Part shown: one piece after another, positions 1-6,308 of the stretch
Layout of the letters: the number at the start of each line of letters is the position of its first letter
How positions within the stretch are numbered: the first letter of the stretch is position 1
Source of the DNA: Pseudomonadales bacterium
Lineage (GTDB): Bacteria > Pseudomonadota > Gammaproteobacteria > Pseudomonadales > IMCC2047
Length of the DNA: 6,637 nucleotides
Direction: 5' to 3'
NCBI GenBank assembly: GCA_021736745.1
Contig: JAIPFG010000181.1
Span: 1 to 6,637 of the forward strand
The notes under the pieces: model-generated
Seen by the model: only the letters and a program-made list of their open reading frames with translations
Told to the model about the DNA's origin: nothing
The model's database searches: none
Position numbers and translations under genes: made by a program

Positions 1-38
1 GGGCTGACCTAGATAAGTGATTTTATCTAGGTCAGCCC
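1..38 (-). terminator. Perfect 16-bp hairpin, probable intrinsic terminator
   Basis: Bases 1-16 (GGGCTGACCTAGATAA) are the exact reverse complement of bases 23-38, with a 6-base loop. The stem is GC-rich at its base, as in rho-independent terminators. It lies about 85 bp downstream of the stop of the minus-strand hydroxy-acid oxidase gene, with no gene between (39-122 shows nothing else). On the plus strand the stem is followed by CAAAACTA, not a T-run, so it does not fit a plus-strand terminator. On the minus strand the T-run would fall before base 1, outside the window, so it cannot be verified. It could instead be the inner part of a longer inverted repeat cut by the window edge. Confidence 0.45.
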
Positions 39-122
39 CAAAACTATTTAATGTGAGTACCCGGATAATGGAGCGTCAAATGAGGCTCGAAACCAATGCC
101 ACCGATAAGGGAGGCTAAATAC

Positions 123-1280
123 TCAGCACCTAGGACGTAGCGCTAACATCGTCTCGTTCAAATCAGCAAGGCGAGAACAACCCATCAGCATCATATCTCT
201 TTCCAGTTCATTACGAAGATTTCCAATAGCACGCTCCACCCCTGCCTGTCCTGCCGCCGCTAGCGCATAGAGGTAAAACCGTCCACCGGAGCAGGCGTTA
301 GCGCCCAGCGCCAACGCTTTCAGCACATGCGTGCCACGACGGATACCGCCATCAAGGATAATTTCGATATCCCCGCCGACGGCATCAACCACCGCTTTGA
401 GATGATCGAAGGGCGCTCTCGATCCGTCCAACTGCCTCCCTCCATGATTTGAAAGCATGATGGCACTGGCTCCGATTTCTACAGCTTTTTTGGCATCGGC
501 AACCGACATCACGCCTTTAATGGCAAAGGGTTTTTGCCATTGCTCAATCATTTTTGCTGCATCGTCCCAGGAAATACGGGAATTAATATGGTGGTTGATA
601 TAATCCACCACGGAAGATTTCATATCACTGCCATCTTTGACATATTTAGAGACATTGGGCAGATCAAATTTGTCTCTGAACAGATAGTTTAAAGACCATT
701 GCGGATGCAGGGCAAAACTGAGCAGACTGGCCAGGGTTGGTTTCGGCGGTGTACTCATACCCGTCACATAATCACGTTCGCGATTACCGGCAACAATGGT
801 ATCGACTGTTAGTGCCAGCGCATCAAAATTGGCCGCTTTACAACGATCAATCAAATCCACCGTCATGGCGGGATCTTTATGCACATAAATCTGAAATAAT
901 TTTGGGGCTTGAGTGAGTGCCCCCATTTCCTCAATACTGCATGTAGCGATGGTCGACATACCGTACATCGAGCCAACCTTTTCAGCCGCTCTAGCGGTCG
1001 CCCGCTCTCCCTGGTGATGAAAGAGTCGTTGCAAGGCAGTGGGGGCAAACAATAACGGTAGTTTTAATTTCTGCCCTAAGACCTCGGTGCTAAGATCAAC
1101 TGAGTCGATGCCGGTTAACACATTAGGCACCAGATCATAGCCGTTAAACGCCTCCGTGTTTCTTCGCAGGGTGACCTCATCATCAGCCCCCCCATCGATA
1201 TAATGAAAGATCGGCGCTGGTAACTTTTGCTTGGCAAGCTTGCGGAAGTCCCCAGTGTTGTAACAATTTTTTAGTCTCAT
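123..1280 (-). CDS. FMN-dependent alpha-hydroxy-acid oxidase/dehydrogenase (LldD / glycolate oxidase family)
   Basis: This 385-residue protein is a full-length member of the FMN-dependent alpha-hydroxy-acid dehydrogenase family (LldD, glycolate oxidase, mandelate dehydrogenase), which oxidises a 2-hydroxy acid to the 2-keto acid on a TIM barrel. Every active-site residue I can align to spinach glycolate oxidase is present: Tyr27 in HYIDGGADDE, Gln130 and Tyr132 in FQIYVHKD, Asp160 in LTVDT, Lys255 in IKGV, and His279 and Arg282 in SNHGGRQLD. The FMN-phosphate segment ILDGGIRRGTHVLKALALGA is at 308-327. The usual GRP after it reads GRF (333-335). The insert between about 175 and 235 is of the LldD type. 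The start MRLKNC fits the family N-terminus; the ribosome binding site in front is weak. Substrate (L-lactate, glycolate or another acid) and electron acceptor (oxygen or quinone) cannot be told from sequence. The gene is divergent from the AhpD-like gene. Confidence 0.93.
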   Translation of the reverse strand: MRLKNCYNTGDFRKLAKQKLPAPIFHYIDGGADDEVTLRRNTEAFNGYDLVPNVLTGIDSVDLSTEVLGQKLKLPLLFAPTALQRLFHHQGERATARAAEKVGSMYGMSTIATCSIEEMGALTQAPKLFQIYVHKDPAMTVDLIDRCKAANFDALALTVDTIVAGNRERDYVTGMSTPPKPTLASLLSFALHPQWSLNYLFRDKFDLPNVSKYVKDGSDMKSSVVDYINHHINSRISWDDAAKMIEQWQKPFAIKGVMSVADAKKAVEIGASAIMLSNHGGRQLDGSRAPFDHLKAVVDAVGGDIEIILDGGIRRGTHVLKALALGANACSGGRFYLYALAAAGQAGVERAIGNLRNELERDMMLMGCSRLADLNETMLALRPRC

Positions 1281-1347
1281 GTAATCTTGGATCCATGGTA
1301 GATGCTTTGTTCTGACAAAGTGGAATCTGTGTCCGAAACAACCAATG

Positions 1348-1377
1348 ATTTTACTGACTGGTGCGACAACTGGCTAA
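1348..1377 (-). promoter_or_regulatory. Weak candidate sigma-70 promoter for the hydroxy-acid oxidase gene
   Basis: On the minus strand TAAAAT (1348-1353) matches the -10 consensus at five of six bases. An 18-base spacer separates it from TTAGCC (1372-1377), a poor -35. It lies about 70 bp ahead of the start codon in the divergent intergenic region. Such a match is expected by chance fairly often, so this is a suggestion only. Confidence 0.2.
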
Positions 1378-1410
1378 CTTGATTTCCCCATTTCGTGGCC
1401 AAATGTGTAT

Positions 1411-1436
1411 TTGCCCGGAAAAAGCCTTATTATAAC
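1411..1436 (+). promoter_or_regulatory. Weak candidate promoter for the AhpD-like gene
   Basis: TATAAC at 1431-1436 matches the -10 consensus at five of six bases and sits about 90 bp before the AhpD-like start. The nearest -35-like hexamer, TTGCCC (1411-1416), is only 14 bases away, shorter than a normal sigma-70 spacer, so an activator would be expected if this promoter is real. A transcript starting here would include the dyad at 1476-1505 in its leader. Confidence 0.2.
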
Positions 1437-1475
1437 CGCTCGTCCATTGACGCTGATCACCAACAATATACCAGG

Positions 1476-1505
1476 AACCTGCTGTAAAACATTTTCGAGC
1501 AGGTT
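1476..1505. repeat. 8-bp inverted repeat in the leader of the AhpD-like gene (operator or leader hairpin)
   Basis: AACCTGCT (1476-1483) and AGCAGGTT (1498-1505) are exact inverted copies around 14 bases. In RNA the stem could extend to 10 pairs through two G-U pairs (1474-1475 with 1506-1507). It ends three bases before the GAGGAG ribosome binding site (1509-1514), so it could be a repressor site or a hairpin that modulates translation. The short T-run after the right arm (1504-1507) is too short for a convincing terminator. Confidence 0.45.
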
Positions 1506-1523
1506 TTAGAGGAGATAACCATT

Positions 1524-2066
1524 ATGCCATTCCTGGATTCTATCGGAGAAAACGCCCGCCCCTCGACCATATTGAAAAAATTCCCGGATAGTGGTCGCTT
1601 AATCATGCAGTTTACAGAACAACTCATTCGTGGACCCTCCTCTCTGACAACCGCAGAACGTGAATTGATTGGTGCTTTTACCTCGGGTTTAAATGCCTGC
1701 CGTTTTTGCTGTGATACCCATTCGGCAACAGCGGAAGTGTTAGGCATTAGCAAGGGATTGATTGACGCCCTGGTGATGGATATTGACCAGGCTGACATCG
1801 ACGATAAAATGAAGCCCCTGCTCAAATACGTGAAAAAGCTGACGGAGAAACCAACACAGGTAACTCAGGCTGATGTTGATGCTGTTTTTGCGGCTGGCTG
1901 GGATGAGGATGCCTTTTACCATGCCGTCTCCATTTGTGGGCTATTTAATTATTACAACCGTTTGATTGAAGGTTATGGCGTTAAATCTGCACCGGAATAC
2001 CGTGACTTCATCGGCGAGCGCCTGGCCAACGAAGGCTACCTTTCGGCACTCGATCATGATGATTAA
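1524..2066 (+). CDS. AhpD-like / carboxymuconolactone decarboxylase family peroxidase-related protein
   Basis: The 180-residue protein belongs to the AhpD/CMD superfamily, in the subgroup called peroxidase-related enzymes. Its core carries the AhpD peroxidatic and proton-relay pattern: Glu47 (AERELI), then Cys59-x-x-Cys62 and His66 in NACRFCCDTHS. The 12-residue Glu-Cys spacing and CxxCxxxH match mycobacterial AhpD. By family knowledge, such proteins reduce peroxides using a thiol relay, here presumably in the cytoplasm since no signal peptide is visible. An extra cysteine (Cys63) directly follows the pair. A second helical segment with FYHAVSICGLFNYYNRL (131-147) fits the C-terminal part of the fold. 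The start is well supported by GAGGAG at 1509-1514, nine bases before ATG. It is divergent from the hydroxy-acid oxidase, whose reaction could yield hydrogen peroxide; a functional pairing is inference. The GNAT gene follows 45 bp later and may be cotranscribed. Confidence 0.88.
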   Translation: MPFLDSIGENARPSTILKKFPDSGRLIMQFTEQLIRGPSSLTTAERELIGAFTSGLNACRFCCDTHSATAEVLGISKGLIDALVMDIDQADIDDKMKPLLKYVKKLTEKPTQVTQADVDAVFAAGWDEDAFYHAVSICGLFNYYNRLIEGYGVKSAPEYRDFIGERLANEGYLSALDHDD

Positions 2067-2111
2067 CTTACAGAATTAGCCTCTGGTCAGGGAAAGTGAC
2101 AGGTACGATAG

Positions 2112-2645
2112 ATGATATTTCGGGTTCCTGAAAGGCTAACCACTACACGCTTGCAACTGAGGCCGTTTATTGAAGCTGATTGGGATGTCATGGCCCAGTA
2201 TTACGCTGACGAAGAGATTACCCGATACACCAGCGGGAAACCCCTCACCCGCAACGAAAGTTGGCGTTCCATTGCCTGTATGATTGGGCATTGGCATATC
2301 CACGGTTATGGGCCCTATGCTCTGGAACAACTAGAAACAGGCGAATTAATTGGCGTCGCGGGTTATTGGTATCCCGGAGGCTGGCCCGAGCCTGAAATAA
2401 AATGGGGGTTACTAAAAGCGCACTGGGGGCAGGGATATGCCAGCGAAGCGGCACGCTCCCTGTTAGCCACGGCGGAAGAATACCTACCCGAGATTCCATT
2501 TATCAGCCTGATTCATATTGAAAATCAGGCATCCATTCATCTTGCACTTGCTTTAGGCGCAACATTTGAAAAAGAAATAGATTTTTGGTGGGGCAGATTT
2601 GGCGTCTATCGTCATCAACAACGCCAAAAACAAAATAAGCCCTGA
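2112..2645 (+). CDS. GNAT N-acetyltransferase, RimJ/RimL type
   Basis: This 177-residue protein is a GNAT-fold acetyltransferase of the Acetyltransf_3 (RimJ/RimL-like) group. The N-terminus RLTTTRLQLRPF (8-19) is the typical first strand of this group. The acetyl-CoA pyrophosphate-binding motif A is at 95-121, with HWGQGYASEA at 104-113 matching the Q/R-x-x-G-x-G/A rule. Asn138 and Ser141 in HIENQASIHLALALGA form the usual motif B. The acceptor (a protein N-terminus, amino acid, antibiotic or other amine) cannot be deduced. The ribosome binding site is weak (AGG at 2101-2103, eight bases before ATG). The gene lies 45 bp behind the AhpD-like gene with no terminator visible between, so cotranscription is likely. 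It ends 19 bp from the stop of the convergent hypothetical gene, with no clear hairpin in the gap. Confidence 0.9.
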   Translation: MIFRVPERLTTTRLQLRPFIEADWDVMAQYYADEEITRYTSGKPLTRNESWRSIACMIGHWHIHGYGPYALEQLETGELIGVAGYWYPGGWPEPEIKWGLLKAHWGQGYASEAARSLLATAEEYLPEIPFISLIHIENQASIHLALALGATFEKEIDFWWGRFGVYRHQQRQKQNKP

Positions 2646-2664
2646 TCAAATCTAACGGTTACGG

Positions 2665-3234
2665 CTAATGCGCCTCCACCAGTTCGATAAACCCGGTATA
2701 CAAACCATCCAACAAACCGTGTGCCGAAAACATCAATTCCTGTAGCCCATCACCACCCAAAATCTCAATATCAAGGCGGCCTTCACCGTCATCAGCTAAT
2801 ACTCGAAAAGTGGTACTTTTGTTAAGCACAAAGGTATTGCCCACGAAGCGAATACTTTGTACTTCCTGTTCCTGCTTCGCCTTCTCGACACGGGTTTTTA
2901 TCAATGATAAAAAATTCTGCAGCCGTTTTTCCAATTCAGCGACTTCCATTTCGTGCCCTTGTTCAGTCAATTCAATGACCAGGTCAGGTTTGGCAATAAT
3001 ACGGCGTAAATATTGAACGGTATCGGCACCTTCTTCCTGCAACTTAAAATTCACCAGATAATCCTCAGTGGCTCCATTCACCTCAAGGCAGTTCTTCAGA
3101 ACAACCTCGCTGATTTCTCGATCATTGCTGAAATTCAAGTTTTTCTTAATATCAATGGACTGAATACCATAGCGTTCTAAAAATTTAGTCAACAGGGATT
3201 CGGTTAATGCACTTAAGCGAGTGGATTGATTCAT
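2665..3234 (-). CDS. Hypothetical protein, 189 residues, coiled-coil-like centre
   Basis: I do not recognise this protein. It has no signal peptide, membrane segment or catalytic motif that I can see. Residues about 1-90 form a mixed, acidic N-terminal part. About 93-125 (from EQGHEMEVAELEKRLQNF on) is charged and helical with heptad-like leucines, as in a short coiled coil. The C-terminal part (127-189) looks beta-rich: SIRFVGNTFVLNKSTTFRVL, then LDIEILGG, ending in a hydrophobic GLLDGLYTGFIELV. The plan (two globular ends and a helical linker) suggests a binding or structural role, but no function is assigned. The start is supported by a purine-rich GAGAAG about 8 bases ahead of ATG. It is the last of the minus-strand series, 88 bp downstream of the DUF711 gene with no clear terminator between, so partial read-through from that operon is possible. 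It converges with the GNAT gene. Confidence 0.75.
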   Translation of the reverse strand: MNQSTRLSALTESLLTKFLERYGIQSIDIKKNLNFSNDREISEVVLKNCLEVNGATEDYLVNFKLQEEGADTVQYLRRIIAKPDLVIELTEQGHEMEVAELEKRLQNFLSLIKTRVEKAKQEQEVQSIRFVGNTFVLNKSTTFRVLADDGEGRLDIEILGGDGLQELMFSAHGLLDGLYTGFIELVEAH

Positions 3235-3252
3235 TAATTTCTTCTCTTAAAA

Positions 3253-3280
3253 TAAATACAGTTACACACAAAGCGGACAA
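3253..3280 (-). promoter_or_regulatory. Candidate promoter for the 189-residue hypothetical gene
   Basis: On the minus strand TTGTCC (3275-3280, four of six to the -35 consensus) is followed after 16 bases by TATTTA (3253-3258, three of six to -10, within an AT-rich run). It ends about 19 bp before the start codon, so any transcript would have a very short leader. The match is weak; its value is that no intrinsic terminator is seen after the DUF711 gene, so either this promoter or read-through must supply the hypothetical gene. Confidence 0.22.
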
Positions 3281-3322
3281 TTGAAGGTTCCGCCAACCGG
3301 GAAGAAGCCCTTATTTTAAAGG

Positions 3323-4576
3323 TTAATCGATCTTCATTACCACCGCATCAACCAGATAAGGGTTATTAAACTGGGCGATATCACCTATTTTTAATCCCGG
3401 CAAAGGCAGCAAACGCGCCGATAACGGCTTTTGGTACTTGGTCGCCAAGGCCGCCATATCGCTGATCACGGCAACAATTGACTCAATGGATGTGTCGCCA
3501 GCCAAGGGCACTACGTCTAACCCCGTGCCACAAACACTGGAATATAGCAGCAGCTCAGAAACCGAATACCGATTTTCCGCCGCACGCGCAGCCAGTATTC
3601 TATCCTCCAAAACAGGTAACATCAGGCCTGAATAGCCACATTTCTTGATATCGAGAGATTTGAGAACATCGGTAATGGCGGCACAACCTGCTAGTGTAGA
3701 GGCGCTACCAAAGGGGGCACCCGTCAATATCTCGATAGCTTGGCCAATACTGGAATCCGGTGCAGGCGCGGGCGAAACATCCATGCCTAAGTAATGACGT
3801 TGTGATTCCTGCGCGATTTTCAGTGCTTGCGCTTCCAGTGGCGCATAGAGCCTTTCCATCTGCTGTTTTAGTCTTCGCTTAGCATCCTCTCTGTCCGACG
3901 CTTCTCGAAAAACGGCTTGCAACAGCCGTGGCGATTCTAAACCCAGGCTAAACGCCGGTTTACCTTGGTGATACGCTGCTGGAAAAAAGGGGGTTCCCGG
4001 AGGACAAAAGGCGGCCGCCGCAAAACGAAAGTTCCCTTCACCGTTCGGGAGTACCTGCGCAATGGACTGAATAGCTTCTGCGGCGCAACGAATCGCCTGC
4101 TGATGAATACCCAGTTGAGCAGAAGCAACCTGTACGGAAAAACTAATATTCTGAGTATTATTGATTAGCTCAGCGGCCCAGTGTGCAAAATGATCATCCG
4201 GTAAATTGCTTGTGATCACCGGACCAATGCTGATGTTGAGTTGATGTTCGATGGCAATTTTGTCCAACTTGATCAACGCGGCCATACTTCGATCGTCGGC
4301 CCAATCTTGGTTGTACTCGGCTAAGGGTTGGGTCGCCACCCTTACTGTCTGCACCTCATAGCCCAAGGCTTGATAAGACGCTTTTGCCTGTTGCAAAAAG
4401 CCAATGGCGTCCAACAACGCGCTGATATCACCCACGTTTGACATTGGTACGCCTGCCGTAATTGTTCTAATGCGAAACAACTTCTGCTCAGTGGCAGACA
4501 GCCTTGGCGTCATTCCCATAAGGGCTGCACTCCCCATCAGCCCAATCATTTCTCGTCGAGAAAACCTGACATCCAT
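3323..4576 (-). CDS. DUF711 (UPF0210) family protein with predicted twin-arginine signal peptide
   Basis: The 417-residue protein matches the DUF711/UPF0210 family across its length: RIRTITAGVP (35-44), the GMDVSPAPAPDSSIGQAIEIL stretch (264-284), GYSGLMLPVLEDRIL (314-328), SVCGTGLDVVPLAGDTS (347-363) and the C-terminal ARLLPLPGLKIGDIAQF (387-403). The family has no established reaction. Unlike the cytoplasmic members I know, it starts with a Tat-like signal: charged MDVRF, SRREMIG at 6-12, a weakly hydrophobic stretch GLMGSAALMGM (12-22), then PRLSA with a plausible cut after Ala28. The mature domain would begin at about Lys32, just before the first conserved strand, so the leader is an addition to the domain. 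It follows the HinT gene by 6 bp; its ribosome binding site (GTAGGG) overlaps the HinT stop codon, so the two are cotranscribed and probably translationally coupled. If exported, it would act as a folded, possibly cofactor-bearing periplasmic protein; the export is predicted, not shown. Confidence 0.85.
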   Translation of the reverse strand: MDVRFSRREMIGLMGSAALMGMTPRLSATEQKLFRIRTITAGVPMSNVGDISALLDAIGFLQQAKASYQALGYEVQTVRVATQPLAEYNQDWADDRSMAALIKLDKIAIEHQLNISIGPVITSNLPDDHFAHWAAELINNTQNISFSVQVASAQLGIHQQAIRCAAEAIQSIAQVLPNGEGNFRFAAAAFCPPGTPFFPAAYHQGKPAFSLGLESPRLLQAVFREASDREDAKRRLKQQMERLYAPLEAQALKIAQESQRHYLGMDVSPAPAPDSSIGQAIEILTGAPFGSASTLAGCAAITDVLKSLDIKKCGYSGLMLPVLEDRILAARAAENRYSVSELLLYSSVCGTGLDVVPLAGDTSIESIVAVISDMAALATKYQKPLSARLLPLPGLKIGDIAQFNNPYLVDAVVMKID

Positions 4577-4582
4577 CTTGCC

Positions 4583-4924
4583 CTACCCCGGTGGCCACAT
4601 AAAATCTCGCCCACCCAAAATATGTAAATGCAGATGAAATACGCTTTGCCCGACGGCCGCGCCATTATTGACTACCAGACGGAACGCATCACCATAACCC
4701 TCTTTACTGGCAACTACAGACGCTACCGTCATCAGATGTCCAAGTAAAGGTTCATCGTTTTGCTTCGCCTCCGTTAATTTAGCGATACACTTTTTCGGTA
4801 TCACCAGGATATGCATAGGCGCTTTTGGATTAATATCTCTAAACGCAAGACATTGCTCGTCTTCATAAACAATATCAGCGGGGATTTCACGATCAATAAT
4901 TTTGGTGAAAAGCGTGTCTGTCAT
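4583..4924 (-). CDS. hinT: HIT family purine nucleoside phosphoramidase (HinT)
   Basis: This 113-residue protein is a complete histidine-triad hydrolase of the HinT/PKCI branch. It has the N-terminal TLFTKIIDREIPADIVYEDE segment, the FRDINPKAPMHILVIPK strand pair (28-44), and the histidine triad FHLHLHILGGR (96-106), where His99 is the expected nucleophile and His97 and His101 complete the triad. It ends in WPPG, as Hint1-type proteins do. HinT enzymes hydrolyse adenosine and guanosine 5'-phosphoramidates and act on aminoacyl-adenylates; they are cytoplasmic dimers. The ribosome binding site AGAGG lies about 9 bases before ATG. The gene follows the SpmAB gene after 147 bp and is 6 bp ahead of the DUF711 gene, forming a tight two-gene unit. 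Assignment to the family is certain; in vivo substrate is not. Confidence 0.95.
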   Translation of the reverse strand: MTDTLFTKIIDREIPADIVYEDEQCLAFRDINPKAPMHILVIPKKCIAKLTEAKQNDEPLLGHLMTVASVVASKEGYGDAFRLVVNNGAAVGQSVFHLHLHILGGRDFMWPPG

Positions 4925-4976
4925 TATTGAAACCTCTTCGCTTGCAGATTTTGGTAAAACGCTTCAGGTACTTCTT

Positions 4977-5002
4977 CAATTAATAGCATCGTCAGCAATT
5001 AA
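4977..5002. repeat. Direct repeat CAATTAA, two copies 19 bp apart, upstream of hinT
   Basis: CAATTAATAG (4977-4986) and CAATTAAGAG (4996-5005) share nine of ten bases and are spaced 19 bp start to start, close to two helical turns. They lie in the 147-bp gap between the SpmAB stop and the hinT start, about 55-80 bp ahead of hinT. This spacing suits tandem protein-binding half-sites, but AT-rich 7-mers recur by chance. I see no convincing sigma-70 promoter or terminator in the same gap. Confidence 0.22.
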
Positions 5003-5071
5003 GAGAAATTGTCGCAGCTATTGTCAGGGCATGTCCAGGTTTCGACACTTCAACCTCGCGGCCACGTTAAG

Positions 5072-6301
5072 CTATCCGAAAAACCAATAGGAAACTACGA
5101 TTGCCGTGACGATTCCAACCAGATCTGCAAATAAACCACAGACAATGGCATGACGCACTTTCTTAATACCAACGCTGCCAAAATAAACCGCAAGCACGTA
5201 AAAGGTAGTCTCTGTACTTCCCTGAATTGTCGCCGAAACCAAAGCAGGAAAAGAATCAACGCCATAGGTGGACATGGTTTCCAGCATCATCGCACGGGCA
5301 CCACTTCCACTTAAAGGCTTCATTAATGCGGTCGGCAATGCTTTGACAAATTCTGCATCCATACCCACGCTGACCACCAGCTTCTCAATCAGCCAAAGAA
5401 GTCCGTCTAACATACCACTGGCACGGAATACACCGATGGCTACCAACATTCCCACCAAGTAGGGGATAATTCTGACCGCAACCCCAAAACCCTGTTTAGC
5501 ACCAGTAATAAAGGCCTCATAGACATTAATTCTGCGGTAATAACCATGTACTAGGAACAACATGATGACAGCAAACAGAATAAAATTACCTAATTGTGAT
5601 GAGAAGGGAGCCATCGCTTCCGACGGCATTTGCGCCAAGGTAAATACCAGCAATGAAATAAGCAGAATAAAACCTGCGAAGTAGGCACAAACCACGCGAT
5701 CCCAGATTGGTAGTTTTTGAATTCTGGCGGTCAGCAGCAGACCGGCCAACGTCGACGCAGTAGTCGCTAATAAAATAGGAATAAATACCAATGCAGGCTC
5801 TGCTGCGCCCTGTTGTGCACGGAATAAAAAAACGGTTACCGGCAACAGTGTGACCGATGATGTATTGAGAACCAGAAACAATATTTGGGCGTTGGAAGCA
5901 CTATCCTTAATCTTATTTAGCGTCTGCAAATCCCGCATGGCCTTGAGCCCTAATGGTGTCGCTGCATTATCCAGGCCGAGGACATTGGCGCCTAGATTCA
6001 TAGTGACTGACCCCAGGGCTGGGTGACCTTCCGGCACATCAGGCATCAGTCGACGAAACAGGGGCGCAAGTAGTTTCGCTATCTTCCCGATGATGCCAGA
6101 GGATTCCGCCACCTTAAAAAAGCCGAGCCAAAGACAAAGCACCCCGATTAAACCGAGCGAAATTTCCGCACCCAGCTTGGCCATATCAAAGGTGGTGTTG
6201 ATTACCAGTGAAAAAATATCCGCCTGCCCCATGAATAACCACTGAACGAGACTGGCAAGAAACGCGAGCAAAAAGAAGCTGAACCAAATATGGCTTAACA
6301 C
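5072..6301 (-). CDS. SpmA-SpmB fusion, nucleoside-recognition (Gate) domain membrane protein
   Basis: The product (409 residues from the GTG start) is a fusion of spore maturation proteins SpmA and SpmB. The SpmA half (about 1-220) has MNLGANVLGLDNAATPLGLKAM at 101-122; the SpmB half (about 235-409) has KPLSGSGARAMMLE at 328-341 and the SATIQGSTETTFYVLAVYFG region at 356-375. Both halves are Gate/nucleoside-recognition domains, and some eight or more hydrophobic segments put it in the inner membrane. In Bacillus the separate proteins help dehydrate the spore core; Gram-negative fusions have no settled role. I prefer the GTG at 6299-6301: AGGA sits seven bases before it, and the start MLSHIW fits the family. 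A frame-extending TTG at 6326-6328 would add nine residues but has no ribosome binding site. Stop TAG at 5072-5074. Neighbours: hinT 147 bp downstream, a truncated gene 145 bp upstream. Confidence 0.9.
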   Translation of the reverse strand: MLSHIWFSFFLLAFLASLVQWLFMGQADIFSLVINTTFDMAKLGAEISLGLIGVLCLWLGFFKVAESSGIIGKIAKLLAPLFRRLMPDVPEGHPALGSVTMNLGANVLGLDNAATPLGLKAMRDLQTLNKIKDSASNAQILFLVLNTSSVTLLPVTVFLFRAQQGAAEPALVFIPILLATTASTLAGLLLTARIQKLPIWDRVVCAYFAGFILLISLLVFTLAQMPSEAMAPFSSQLGNFILFAVIMLFLVHGYYRRINVYEAFITGAKQGFGVAVRIIPYLVGMLVAIGVFRASGMLDGLLWLIEKLVVSVGMDAEFVKALPTALMKPLSGSGARAMMLETMSTYGVDSFPALVSATIQGSTETTFYVLAVYFGSVGIKKVRHAIVCGLFADLVGIVTAIVVSYWFFG

Positions 6302-6308
6302 GCCGTCA

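Noticed and set aside
1457..1825. A 122-codon minus-strand frame opposite the start of the AhpD-like gene
   Set aside because: It is antisense to a gene with a clear CxxC-His motif and strong ribosome binding site, and its own sequence is rich in Ser, Arg and Met in a shadow-like way.
2245..2499. Minus-strand frame of 84 codons opposite the GNAT gene
   Set aside because: It covers the reverse complement of acetyl-CoA binding motif A; the GNAT reading is far stronger.
2646..2664. Possible bidirectional terminator between the GNAT gene and the hypothetical gene
   Set aside because: The gap holds only a tiny TAACGGTTA near-palindrome and no stem with a T-run on either strand.
3291..3322. Possible terminator after the DUF711 gene
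   Set aside because: The only dyad is GGTT/AACC with a five-base loop and no T-run, too weak to call.
3937..4168. Overlapping open frames on both strands inside the DUF711 gene, including a basic one beginning MVIRCWKKGG
   Set aside because: The DUF711 frame explains the region with family motifs on either side; the other frames have no homology signal and no ribosome binding site.
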